This document shows positions 8,626-18,204 of a stretch of 64,000 nt of DNA, one piece after another. The DNA is from Orientallactaga sibirica (Eukaryota; Chordata; Mammalia; Rodentia; Dipodidae), in NCBI GenBank assembly GCA_036365145.1, contig JAEOAD010002183.1, positions 3,497,501 to 3,561,500 of the forward strand, in the 5' to 3' direction. The position numbers and the translations under genes are program-made. Position 1 is the stretch's first letter. The number at the start of each line of letters is the position of its first letter. The notes below the pieces were generated by a model that was not told where the DNA came from, made no database searches, and was given only the letters and a program-made list of their open reading frames with translations.

Positions 8626-9450
8626 AGCGACCTTTAACAAATTTGACCAAGGTATAATAATACAGGGGCCATAAGTGAGGACAAGCAACAAAAAGATAAG
8701 GGGACCTGTCAGAGCAGAAATTAAAGTTGTTAGCCAGGGGGACCAGTTAAACATAGATTCATACCAGCTTTGATTTTCCTGTCTAAGTCTGGCTCTTTCC
8801 TCTAACCTGTTTTGGACTATGGCCAGGCTGTCTCTGATAACATCTGAGTTGTTGACATAAAAACAGCATTGTTCTCCTAAGGCTTGGCAAAGTCCTCCTT
8901 TTTGTAGAAAGAGTAGATCTAGTCCCCTTCTATTTTGTAGTACAACCTCAGCTAGTGAGTCTAGCGACCATTCTAGATGATGGACAGACTTTTCTAATTG
9001 AATGAGATCAGAGTCTATACAGTTAGTTAGAGCCTGATAAGTTTTATCTGCCTTAATTAAGGCCGTGGTACCAGTGCCAATTCCTGCAGCTATGCTAGTC
9101 CCTAATAGAGTTGTGAGAAGGACTGCTGAGATTCCAAAGTCTCATTTTTGTCTATAGTGGTTGTTCTCTAGGGTTTCCATATAGGTGTTAAAGGCAAGGT
9201 AGTAGATTTGAGGTAACAGAGTAACTAGAACACATAAGCTGGTAGTGTTCTGAAGGATTTGGGGGTGAATGCAAGGGGTTAGGCCCATGATGCATGCAAA
9301 CCAAGTTCTATTAGGGGGCACAAGATAGGAATTACTAGCATTTGTGGTGATAGTATGGTTACAAAGATGTTTAAGGTGAGGGAAGTTATTTAGTTTTCCT
9401 CCTACTCCTCTGGCTCCTGACTGGGAAACACCACTTTTTGCATTTACCAG
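8626..9450 (-). pseudogene. env: env remnant: surface C-terminus and transmembrane subunit
   Basis: On minus a frame open from at least 9450 reads surface-subunit C-terminal sequence (NRTWFACIMGLTPCIHPQ). It reaches R-Q-K and then a TGA at 9142-9144, precisely where the last basic residue of the furin-type cleavage site is expected. Beyond it 172 codons are open down to a TAG at 8623-8625. They include a fusion-peptide-like stretch (LLTTLLGTSIAAGIGTGTTA), heptad-rich sequence, the immunosuppressive-type region starting [18 protein letters not shown], a CX6CC motif (C-QALGEQ-CC) and the membrane span near 8650-8740. A frameshift breaks the short tail. In a live virus this subunit drives membrane fusion; here it cannot be made as one protein with a normal start. 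Confidence 0.88.
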
Positions 9451-9459
9451 ATGGAAAGT

Positions 9460-9800
9460 ATGACATTGGGCTACGACATTGGGCTATGGCTTCTGCTGAC
9501 TTTTGTTTTAAGTCAAAAACCTTGAGATGAGCCCTCCTAAGTAAGTCCTCAATCTTTTGTTGACCTAGATGAGTGCTCTGGTGTATTTGTCGAATGAGTT
9601 GACTAGCAAAGTCTAATGGGAGGATGATCCTTCCACCGGGAGTCTTATACCATCCTTGTTCCTTATAAGCTGCCATACAGGTATGAATCCTCCATAGTTC
9701 TGAATCAGTATAGTTTGGTGTTTCTGGCAAGGTTGGTGCTCTCTGTGTCCCTTTGCCTGTGTCCCTTTGTCTGCTTTACCATCAGGGCAGTAGCAACCTG
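9460..9800 (-). pseudogene. pol: pol remnant: integrase N-terminal zinc head
   Basis: The minus frame 9730-9386 includes GWYKTPGGRIILP, then LIRQIHQSTHLGQQKIEDLL with the HX3H half of the HHCC zinc motif, and ends near AEAIAQC. The catalytic core (D, D, E) is absent: the sequence jumps to env near 9450-9480. A 12-base repeat ('acattgggctac'/'acattgggctat') lies at this junction, suggesting how the deletion or its repair happened. The module would bind viral DNA ends as part of integrase. Confidence 0.8.
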
Positions 9801-9812
9801 GAGGGCTGCCTC

Positions 9813-10240
9813 TCATGCCACCTTGTCAGTCCTGTTGTTTCCTTTGGAGGTAGGCTCATCTCCTTTCTGGTGTCCAGGGCAATGCATGATTGCTACCTCC
9901 CTAGGCAACCATATGACTTTTAGGAGACCCAAAGTCTCCTGTTTATTTTTAATAGTTTTTCCTTCAGCTGTCAATAGTCCTCTTTCTTTATAGACAGCCC
10001 CATAAACATGTACAATTGCAAAAGCATATTGGCTATCAGTATAAATGTTAAGTCTTTTCCCTTGGCCTAGTTGTAAGGCCTTGTTCATGGCTATTAATTC
10101 AGCCTTTTGGGCAGATGTACCTGGTGGAAGGGCTTCTGCCCACATGGTTGTCTCTTCAGTTGTCACCGCAGCTCCTGCGTACTAGACATCATCCTTAAGG
10201 AAGTTGCTAACATCTGTATACCAAGTTAGTTCTGTCTCTT
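9813..10240 (-). pseudogene. pol: pol remnant: RNase H
   Basis: Minus-strand motifs in order: WYTDVSNF near 10220, where the usual Gly after the first catalytic Asp is Val; an in-frame TAG before 'YAGAAVTTEE'; then WAEALPPGTSAQKAELIA, NIYTDSQYAFA, and IMHCPGHQKGD ending with GNNRTDKVA. Order and spacing fit gammaretroviral RNase H. It is inactive as a gene because of the stop and lack of a normal upstream frame. Confidence 0.85.
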
Positions 10241-11760
10241 TAAGGGCAATGTCCTTAAGATCAGGGTGGGTCCCTTGTAAACTGCTCAAGATCTCTGAGC
10301 AGACTGTCCAGGTCTGGGTCAGGTAGCAGGGTTGCATGGTTGAGGGCCTGACTGGTGTAAAATTGGGCCTATGGGGGGTTAAGAAGAAGAGCTTGGTAAT
10401 GAGTCAGTCTGGCATTGGTCAGCCATCTGTCAGGGGGCTGTTTTAGCACTCCTTCAATAGCATGAGGAGTAGTCACCTTCAGGGTTTGGCCCAAAGTTAG
10501 TTTGTCTGAGTCTTTGACCAGTAAGGTGGCGGATGCTATTATTTAGAGACATGGGGGCCATCCCGTTGCCACTGGGTCTAGTTTCTTTGACAGGTAAGCA
10601 ACTGGCCTCTTCCAGGGGCCAAGAGTTTGAGTCAATACCCCTTTAGCTATGCCTTTGTTTTCATCAACGTAAAGATGAAAAGGTTTGTGGATATCTGGCA
10701 AGGCTAATGCCGGGCCTTCTAAGAGGGCCTCTCTTAACTGGAGGAAGGCTTTTTCTATTTCTGGGGTCCAGTCTAGGCAGTTTTCCTGCCCCCTTATAGC
10801 CTCATAGAGAAGCTTGGCAATTTCTGTGAATCTGGGTATCCAGAATCTTTAAAACCCTGCTGACTCCAAGAACTCACAAACCTGTTGCCGGGTTTTGGGG
10901 TGGGGGCTGTTGGGGATTGTCTCTTTGCGGGCTTGACAACAGGCATTGCCCCCCTTGAGGATGTACCCGAGTTACGTTACCTCCCTCTGGCAGAGCTGTG
11001 TGTTTTTGGCTGAGACTCAGTATCCCATATGGTCCAATTCTTTTAGCAAAGCCTCTTTAGCAGGCTTCTTCATCTGAGGCTGCTATGAGGAGGTCATCTA
11101 CTTACTGCAAGAGAGTTATTTGGGGATGGACCTGACGGTATTCACCCAAATCCTCATGGAGTGCCTCATCGAAAATGGTGGGTGAGTTCTTAAATCCGTG
11201 TGGCAATCTGGTCCATTTTAATTGCCCATTGAATACATGTTCTGGATTACTCCATTCAAATCGAACAGAGGTTGGCTGGCTGGGGCCAGCGGCAGACTGA
11301 AGAATGCATCCTTGAGATCCAGCACTGTGTACATGTCGCATTCAGGTGGCAGAGCACTCAGCAGAGTGTACAGATTCGGCACCGTGGGGTGAATGTCCTC
11401 CATCCATTTATTAACTTCCCTCAAATCCTGCACAGGCTGGTAGTCATTGGAATGGGGCTTCTTTACTGGCAGGAAAGGAATGTTCCAGGCAGACTGACAA
11501 GGGACTAGTATCCCTTGTTTCCAAAGTCAGTTTATGTGAGGCGTTATACCAAGTTTGGCCTCTTGGGGCATAGGGTATTGGCGGACTCTGATTGGGCTGG
11601 TATTGGCCCGCAATTGGACCATTATTGGGGCCTGATATTTGGCCAGTCCAGTCTGACTTTTTTCTGTCCATACACCTGGAATCTTTTCCCATAGTTCCCT
11701 CAGATATGGACCTCAGGGATAGCTTGGGAGGGTGAGGTATAGAATTTATATTCTTCCTCC
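10241..11760 (-). pseudogene. pol: pol remnant: reverse transcriptase
   Basis: On minus the N-terminal part lies near 11760-11440, followed by [20 protein letters not shown] and [18 protein letters not shown]. The catalytic Asp of motif A is at 11317-11319. WTRLPHGFKNSPTIFDEALH follows. At the active-site Y-x-D-D box the codon before Val-Asp-Asp (11093-11101) is TAA (11102-11104) instead of Tyr, so a nonsense change hits the catalytic motif itself. Thumb and connection regions continue to about 10250 with more frame breaks. RT copies viral RNA into DNA; this copy cannot. Confidence 0.87.
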
Positions 11761-11969
11761 AGGGACACAGTCAACACATGTACAGGACCATTCTGATTGA
11801 GAACCTGTACTCCCTTTGGCTGAAATGGATTTGTGCCCCCATTTTAGTCAAGAGGTCTCACCTCAGGGGTGGATATGGGCACCCAGAGATGACCATGAGT
11901 GAATGGGTTACCCTTCCCAGTCCCAAGTCCACTTCTCTTTGGGTAGTCCATGATATTGATTAGTCCCAG

Positions 11970-12125
11970 TGGCTCCCTGGATGTATGTTTTTTTGTTGGA
12001 CAGGGGCCCCATAGCATGTATTAGGATAGAACATTGTGTGCCCATATCAACCAGGAATTCTACCACTTTCCCCTCCACCTTTAGGGTTACCCAGGCTCAT
12101 GGAGGGGACGTGAACCCTGATGTCC
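11970..12125 (-). pseudogene. pro: pol remnant: protease fragment with altered active site
   Basis: The minus frame reads VTLKVEGKVVEFLVDMGTQC followed by SIL. The aspartic protease signature Asp-Thr-Gly-Ala appears as Asp-Met-Gly-Thr (12037-12048), so the catalytic Asp is kept but its neighbours are changed. The protease would cut Gag and Gag-Pol. Only about 50 residues are clear here; its ends are frayed by frame changes. Confidence 0.72.
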
Positions 12126-12129
12126 TCAG

Positions 12130-13617
12130 TCACTGAGTTCTCCTACTTCTAAGACTTTTGGAGTTTTGTCTTTTTGGCCATTCATCTTTCCAATGTCCCA
12201 TTTCTTTACAGTAAGCACATTGGTCCTTTTGGAGGTGGGGTCGGTTTTGTCCTTTCCCTCTCAATTGTGGGGCTGATTCATTCCTGTCTCTCCCATAGGC
12301 CATGGCTCTTAATTCCTTTGGGTTAGATTGTACCGAGACAGCCAACAGTATTTTGGCTAAGCCTTTGGTCTATCTGTTTTTTAGAGTTTCTCTATTATTA
12401 TAAAATTTTTCTGCTATAGTTACAAGTTCTGACATTTGCTTACCCATGAAACCATCCAGTCGCTGGAGCTTCCTGCAGATGTCTGGCACTGCCTGGTTGA
12501 CAAAAGCCATGTTCACAGCAGATTGGTTTTCTCTTGCTTCTGGGTCCAGGGGTGTATAGGTCCGGTATGCTTCCAATAGTCTTTCTGAAAAGGACCCTGG
12601 GCTTTCCTCTTTACCTTGTATAACCTGTCCTACTTTAGATAAATTTGTGCGCTTCCTCACAGCCTCTCAGAGACGCCCCATCAAAATCTGGCAGTAGACT
12701 CTCAGTGTCTCCTTACCTGCAGGGCTGTTGGAGTCCCAATCTGGGCAGGTTAAGGGAAAGGCTGCATCCATGCCAGCCTGCACAATTGTGGGCTTACCAT
12801 TAGGTCCAAGAACCAGCTTGCAGGCAGCATCTTGGATTCATTCTCATTCTTCTGTAGTGAAAAGAAGCTGTAAGAGCTGCTGGCACTCATCCCAAGAGGG
12901 CTGATGGGTTATCATTATGGAATCTAACAAATCTAGGAGGGCTGAGGGTTTGTCAGAAAACTTTGGGTTTTGCATTTTCCAATTATACAAGTCACTGGTA
13001 GAAAAGGATATGAGTCATAAATTGTTGGCCGTTCTGATGGGGAGGGGTGGCTAGTTGCCCACAGAGGCAGTACAATTGTTGTGGAGTCTGCCTATCTCAC
13101 GGTTCGGACCTGTGTGTGGGGAGGACTTATCATGCTTTCTCCTCCTTCCCCTGGACCTGGATCAGCAGCTACTGCTTGTGGTATGGGTTCTGGTGCAGGG
13201 GCAGGTACATAGGGAGGTGGTAGAGGTCCTCCTCAGGACAGAAGGGGGCAGGACCACAAGCTTATGGTCTTTCAGTGGCTCAGACTCCTTAACTGATAAG
13301 ATTGTTGGGGTTGGCAGTAGGAAGGGGCTCAGCCAAGAAGGTGGGCTCTCCACTAAGCATTGCCAGGTCGTGATGTATGGGACCTGGTCAGGATGGCCAG
13401 GATTCCCCTACACAATACCCTTAACTTTGTAAATGCTGGGGAGGTGGAAGGTGCCTCCCTCTGGCCATCCCACATTGAACATTAGCCATTCATTCTTGCA
13501 AAAGACAGTTAGTTTTCCCAACCATACTGTTAGACCTAGATTGTCTGCTAGGTGTCGGAAATCCTTGAAGTGTGACTGGACTAGGTCCAGTGGGGTGGAA
13601 CTTGCTGCCTGTCCCAT
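12130..13617 (-). pseudogene. gag: gag remnant: matrix, p12-like, capsid and nucleocapsid
   Basis: The start ATG at 13617-13615 gives MGQAASSTPLDLVQ, with Gly-2 for myristoylation. Matrix continues through FCKNEWLMFNVGWPEGGTFH to about 13400. A Pro/Ser-rich linker (p12-like) follows, then capsid, broken in several frames, with QGKEESPGSFSERLLEAY (12615-12560, major homology region and C-terminal domain). Nucleocapsid at 12345-12130 has one zinc knuckle, C-AY-C-KEMG-H-WKDE-W, in which the final cysteine (12178-12180) is Trp. Gammaretroviral Gag normally has a single knuckle, so this change would destroy it. Gag would build the particle; this copy has several frame breaks. Confidence 0.87.
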
Positions 13618-14044
13618 GATGTCTTACAAGAAAGTAAAGAAGGATGAACAGACACAAAGACACAGACACAGAAACAAATTCCCTGGGAAATGAAAAAGAA
13701 ACCAAAATGCTGCTGATGGTGGCCTATCCCTTAAATGGGTTCCACCAAATGGGTGTGACCCATCAGTTTTTATCAAAACCAGAGTCATACTGGAGCTCTC
13801 TGGCTCCAACAGAAGGGGGTCTGGAGTGTCCTTGGAACCCCCAGTCCCCGAGGTGATATGTGGCTCATCAGCTTTACCTCCATGGGCCTCCAGATTGTGT
13901 CCAGACACCAGATTTACCAGGGAAACAAGGAACAGAGCAAGACAGCGACACACAACATGGAGGGGCGCCCCAACTCACTGATTGGCAGACAACCAATAGT
14001 TCCCCTAAAAATGCTCTACTACTGAGTCTGGGGGGGTCCCCAGA
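13618..14044 (-). other. Gag leader with glyco-Gag-like hydrophobic frame and splice donor
   Basis: Between primer site and gag ATG a minus frame of 110 codons (13953-13624) is in phase with gag and ends in a TAA nine bases upstream of the gag ATG. It holds a hydrophobic N-terminus (CRCLALFLVSLVNLVSG) and a second hydrophobic block just before gag (FLFHFPGNLFLCLCLCVC). Gammaretroviruses make glyco-Gag from such an upstream in-frame extension with a membrane anchor. A good splice-donor match, GAG|GTAAAG, lies at 13872-13880 on minus and could have served env splicing. Confidence 0.55.
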
Positions 14045-14045
14045 G

Positions 14046-14063
14046 ATTGCAGACGAGCCCTCA
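14046..14063 (-). other. Primer binding site of inner provirus, proline-tRNA like
   Basis: Minus-strand TGAGGGCTCGTCTGCAAT, two bases from the LTR end. By eye about 14 of 18 positions fit the proline primer site typical of gammaretroviruses. Confidence 0.75.
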
Positions 14064-14065
14064 AT

Positions 14066-14614
14066 TGTTAGGGTTCAAGAATCACTGAAGAAAGACCCCA
14101 GAGTCAAATAGTATGCAAAAACAAAGAGTGTTTATTCTGTAGAATCACCAGCATGCGGGGGTCAACTATCCATACAAAATGGCCATCCCAGGAGGAGTTT
14201 GCAGGCTCCTTTTAAGCATAGCTAAAGGAATTTTGGTGGGCTTTTAGTCTTTTAACATGATTGGCTAATTTGAACAGTAACTGTACTTGTGTTTTTTTTT
14301 TTTTTGATTGGTCTTAGGGTTTTGGCAGCTGGGTCTAGGCGAATTCTAAGCAGGTGAGGTACTCTCCTAATGTGATTGGCTAAGCAAGTGGCAGTTACAT
14401 TCATTCATCTTTGATTGGCTGGGGCAAAAGGGACAAGTCTGGTGACTTTACAGGAACTGACTCAGCCTTTTTCTGGTCAGGGCAGTCATTGATTAATGGC
14501 TCTTTGTTTCCGGTTTCCCAGGAATCTTGCCTGTCCCTCCAGGAAATTGAAATTTAGGCCTAGCTAGAGTGGTGTCTTATTGAAGTCTGTCATGGCATCA
14601 GTTTTGTCCTTTCA
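14066..14614 (-). repeat. 5' LTR of the inner provirus
   Basis: From 'tgttaggg' to 'gtcctttca' on plus; the longer of the two inner LTRs (about 549 vs 477 bp). It has a single p53-type half-site GGACAAGTCT at 14431-14440, CCAAT motifs, and plus-strand 'tttatt' marking AATAAA. Confidence 0.92.
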
Positions 14615-15120
14615 GTATTGTTGTCTCAGAACCATTCATTGTACTGTGGCTAAGTGATCCTTAACAAATTTGACCAAGGCATTAATAATACAGGGCCCAC
14701 AAGTGAAGGCAAGAAACAAAAGGATAAGGGGACCTGTCAGGGTAGAAATTAAAGTTGTTAGCTAGGGGGACCAATTAAACAGATTCATACCAGCTTTGGG
14801 ATTTTTTTCCTTTTTAATTTTTTTATGAAGCCTTTTTTAAAGCATAGCCATAGATTATTTTATAACACCAGAATGATTAACATAGAAAAAACATTCCTTC
14901 TTTAAAGCAACACAGAGACCACCTTATTGTAGGAATAGTAGGTCTAAACCTTGTCTGTTTTTTAGAACTACTTCAGCTAGGGAAGAGAGGGAATCTTTTA
15001 GATGTACAATAGATTTTTCTAATTGTTCTAGGTCTGTATCTATGGCTAGCCTTAGGGCCCTTGTTTTATAAAAAGTAAGTCTAAAATTTGGATAGAAAGA
15101 AGCATTTCATTAGTTAAGCC
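14615..15120 (-). pseudogene. env: Outer provirus: env transmembrane remnant
   Basis: Minus-strand sequence parallels the inner env: near 14940-14880 it reads LFLQ, a TAA stop, then GGLCVALKKECFFY. The CX6CC motif has lost its last cysteine (C-VALKKE-C-F). The membrane span lies near 14690-14760. Several stops (for example around 14800-14830, where T-rich DNA has expanded) make it more decayed than the inner copy. The surface subunit is gone: integrase sequence is followed almost directly by this region. Confidence 0.75.
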
Positions 15121-15240
15121 AGTTATCTGTTTAAGATCCATCAGGGCAGGATGGGGGTTATCCATACATTTACATAAGGGGTACACTTGCCTCTTAACAG
15201 GGTCAAGGGAAGGAGTTCCATCTGTCCTTTGCTGGTCTCT
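15121..15240 (-). other. Junction between outer integrase and env remnants
   Basis: About 120 bases with no clear motif, where the surface subunit should be. This marks a large internal deletion, with endpoints different from those of the inner provirus. Confidence 0.5.
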
Positions 15241-15910
15241 AGAGTTAATTTAGTTAAAGTCTCCTTTAAGGTCCGATTTATATTTTCTATCTGTTTTGAA
15301 CTTTGGGGATTATAGGCACAATGTAATTTTCAATTAATCCCCAGTGTCTTGGTCAATTTCTTAGTGATTTCTGACATAAATGTAGGCCCATTATCTGATC
15401 CTATCTTGAGGGGCAACCCATAGTGGGGCATTATCTCTAACAATTTCTTAACTATTATATGAGCTGTCTTAGACTTGGTAGGGAAAGCTTTTATTTATCT
15501 TGAAAAGGTGTCAACATAAACAAGTAAATATTTATATCTATATTGACCTGGCTTTACATCTGTGAAACCAACTTCCCAATATCTATCTGGCTCTGTTCCC
15601 TTTTTTCTTTCATCCCTATTGGTAATACCCTACCAGAGGAGGCCTTTGTCTGTTAGCAGGCCTGACAGTGGGTGGTGGTGTCCTTGATGACTGAGTCTGT
15701 ACCTGGGAAGAAAAGCTCTTTCCTTATTAGCTCAGCTAGCTTGTTGCTGCCTAAGTGAGTTCTTTTATGTAGTTGTTTAGCCAGTCTCTGCCCTAGGGCT
15801 TGGGGCAGCAACAGTCGTCCATTCTTCAGTTGGTACCATCCTTGTGGGGTCTGTTCTTTTATCAGATGAGAAGTGAGCTATAGGTCCTGTTCCGTGCATG
15901 CTGATCTCTC
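15240..15910 (-). pseudogene. pol: Outer provirus: integrase remnant
   Basis: Minus-strand zinc head QRLAKQLHKRTHLGSNKLAE and HCQAC (15670-15656) form a complete HHCC motif. The core shows the first catalytic Asp in [10 protein letters not shown] (Asp at 15560-15558) and the second in IGSDNGP (Asp at 15395-15393). The segment with the third acid, just before [12 protein letters not shown], is damaged by a stop near 15290. Integrase is therefore better preserved here than in the inner provirus but is not translatable in one frame. Confidence 0.83.
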
Positions 15911-16149
15911 AGGAAGACAATCCAACAGATGCTGCCAGGAGGGTGACCAGACAATCTGATGGATGCTGAGAGGCAGCACACTTTACTGCTAGGTTTGACA
16001 GTCTGTCCCTCTTGCTTTTGTGGTCTCCTCTTTCTGATGACCTGGACAATGAATTATAGCCACTTTAGCAGGCTCCCAAATGGCAGCCAATAAGTCCAAA
16101 ATTTTATTTTATTCTAATGTCCTTACCTTTTGTTATTAATAGCCTTTGT

Positions 16150-16600
16150 TCCTAGTAGATGGCTGCATGGACATGAGCCATGGCAAAGGCATAACTACTG
16201 TCTGTGTAGATATTTACCGTCTTGTCTTTTCCCAATATCAGAGCCTTGGTCACTGTTATCAGTTCAGCTTTCTGAGCAGATGTACTCTGAGGCAGGGCCT
16301 CAGCCCACAGAGTTTTTTCCAAAGTTACCATAGCTGTCCCTGCATACCTGATTTTGTCCATGACAAAGCTGCTCTCATCAGAATACATCACCAGGTCAGG
16401 GTCCAGCCAAACCACATTTGTCAGATCTGGGCAGAGCCCATGGAAGGTGGCAGTGATCTCTATGCAGTCATGCAGAGGAAATGATGCCTTATTGGTCTCA
16501 GGAAGCAGGGAGGCTGGATTCAAAGCCACAGTTTGGCAAAACTGTATCCTTGGTTGATCTAAGAGCAAGGCCTGATAGTGGGTTATGTGGGAGTTGGAGA
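16150..16600 (-). pseudogene. pol: Outer provirus: RNase H remnant
   Basis: The minus frame 16568-16152 is open for 138 codons. It includes PDLVMYSDESSFV, in which the residue after the first catalytic Asp (16379-16377) is Glu rather than Gly, then WAEALPQSTSAQKAELI and VNIYTDSSYAFAMAHVHAA. It is one of the longest uninterrupted frames in the outer provirus. The region between 15910 and 16150 holds RNase H C-terminal sequence in other frames. Confidence 0.83.
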
Positions 16601-17560
16601 GCCATCAATTGGGAGTGTTTTTTTAGAAGAGTCTCTATGGCATGCAGGGCTGTACTTGATAAAATCTGTCCCAAGGTTAGTGAGTCTGTGTCCTTTGTCA
16701 GAGTAGCAGCAGCTGCAATAGCCCGGAGGCAAGGGGGGCAACCAATGGCTACTGAGCCTAACTTCTTAGACAAATAGGCCACTAGGTGATGTTATGGCTC
16801 CAGTCTCTGGGTTAGGATGCCCTGGCTGTCTGTCCCCTTCTCTTTAACCATGTACAAGTGGAACAGTTTTGTTAAGTCTGGAAGGGCCAGGGCAGTTTTT
16901 GGAATTTTTGTTTCTCATTTTCAGTCCAATTAAAATCTTCTTCTTGCCCTCTAGTGGCCTCATATAGAGGCTTGGCTAATTCAGCAAACCTTGGAATCCA
17001 AATTCTGTAATACCCCACAGCTCTGAGGAATTCTCAGATTTGTCTGTTAGTCTGAGGCATGGGGATCTGAGTGATGGCCTAAATTCGAGAGGCTGACAGC
17101 ATCCTCTTACCTCCTTGGAGTTTTATCCAAGTAGGCTGCCTTACATATGCACAGCTGAGCCTTACTGGCTGACACAGGATAGCCCAGATGTTGTAAGGTG
17201 TCCAGGAGATGCTCTGTGGCAGCGAGACATTTTCCTCTTTTTTTTTTTTTTGGCTAAGAGGAGGTCATCCATGTACTGCAGGAATGTTGCCTCAGGCGTC
17301 TCATTGCAGGAAAACCTGTAAATCCTTATGGAGAGCCTCATCAAAGAGAGTAGGGGAATTTTAAATCCCTGTGGAAGTCTAGTCCAGGTCAATTGCCCAC
17401 TGGTGCCTCATTCTATATCTGTCCATTCAAAGGCAAAAATGGGTTGACTTCCCTTCACCAATGGGATGTTAAAAAAAGTGTCCTTTAGGTCCAGCACAGT
17501 ATATGTCTTTCAGGTGGAATCATACTGAGCAAAGTATAAGGGCTGTCTCGTGGGCCTTGT
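16601..17560 (-). pseudogene. pol: Outer provirus: reverse transcriptase remnant
   Basis: Minus-strand motif A is [17 protein letters not shown] (catalytic Asp at 17491-17489), followed by FAFEWTDIE and a stop, WTRLPQGFK, and LQYMDDLLLA. The YMDD box (17275-17264) is intact, unlike in the inner provirus. A poly-T stretch (17238-17252) has expanded just after it and encodes Lys repeats. Thumb and connection regions reach about 16600. The N-terminal fingers, protease and nucleocapsid are missing: capsid sequence meets RT at about 17560. Confidence 0.83.
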
Positions 17561-18204
17561 GCCTTCTGGAAGGTAGCTAGCATAACCTTAGTCATTTTCT
17601 TAGCCCGTCTATCTTCAGAGTGTCTTTATTATTATATGCCCTGGCAGTAATCTCTATTAACTCTGAAAGAAGTTTCATCTTAAAGGCTTTTATTTTATGA
17701 ATCTCCTTTCTAATATCTGGTGTGGACTGAGTTATAAAAGCAATGTTAATAGTTTGCTTATTCTCAGGGGCTTCAGGATCTATGGGGGGGAGGGGTATAT
17801 CCTACATGCTTCCTGCAGCCTTTCTAGGGAAGTAGTGGGGACTCTGTGGGACCTTGGGTCCCTTTAGTCACCTCAGACAAATTTGTAGGACACTGAGCAA
17901 GTGGCCGCCTGGAGACCACCCATCAGAGTACCTTCAGGGGTGTTGGGACCCCAGTCCAGTTATGTGGAAAGGAAAACCTTGTCAATAACATTAGGGTGCT
18001 CCATGAGGTGGTCGTTGGCTCCCAACACTAATTTCTTGGCTTCCCCTTTTTGGTTCTTTCATGTTCCTCTGTGGTGAAGAGGATCTGCCAGAGTTGTTGA
18101 CAGTTTTTCCATGTGGGCTGATGGGTATAGAATACTGTCTTGAAAAGGGATACCAGAGAACCTGCTTTAAATCAGATTTAGGTTTAGCAATAAAAATGGG
18201 GGTG
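17561..18204 (-). pseudogene. gag: Outer provirus: gag capsid remnant
   Basis: The minus strand resembles the inner capsid region, including a stretch matching 'gggggtcccaacacccctgaaggtactctgatgg' and the downstream 'tttgtctgaggtgactaaaggg', in several frames. No zinc knuckle is present. The upper end meets foreign DNA near 18205. Confidence 0.65.

Larger units (their letters stand above)
8057..14614 (-). mobile_element. Inner gammaretrovirus-like provirus nested in the outer one
   Basis: A 6.56-kb element on minus with LTRs at both ends (14614-14066 and 8533-8057). Flanking 'gtact' (8052-8056) and 'gtatt' (14615-14619) are a near-perfect target duplication, and the outer provirus sequence resumes in register beyond it. 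Its inside, from 5' to 3', is primer site, leader, gag (matrix to nucleocapsid), protease, reverse transcriptase, RNase H, the zinc head of integrase, then the C-terminal Env surface piece and the transmembrane subunit. Most of integrase and the N-terminal surface subunit are deleted. The LTRs belong to the same broad family as the outer ones but form a distinct type. All genes are broken. Confidence 0.93.

Noticed and set aside
8057..14614. Regularly spaced repeats as a CRISPR-like array
   Set aside because: The repeats are two LTRs of a provirus; there are no short spacer units and the genome is a mammal's.
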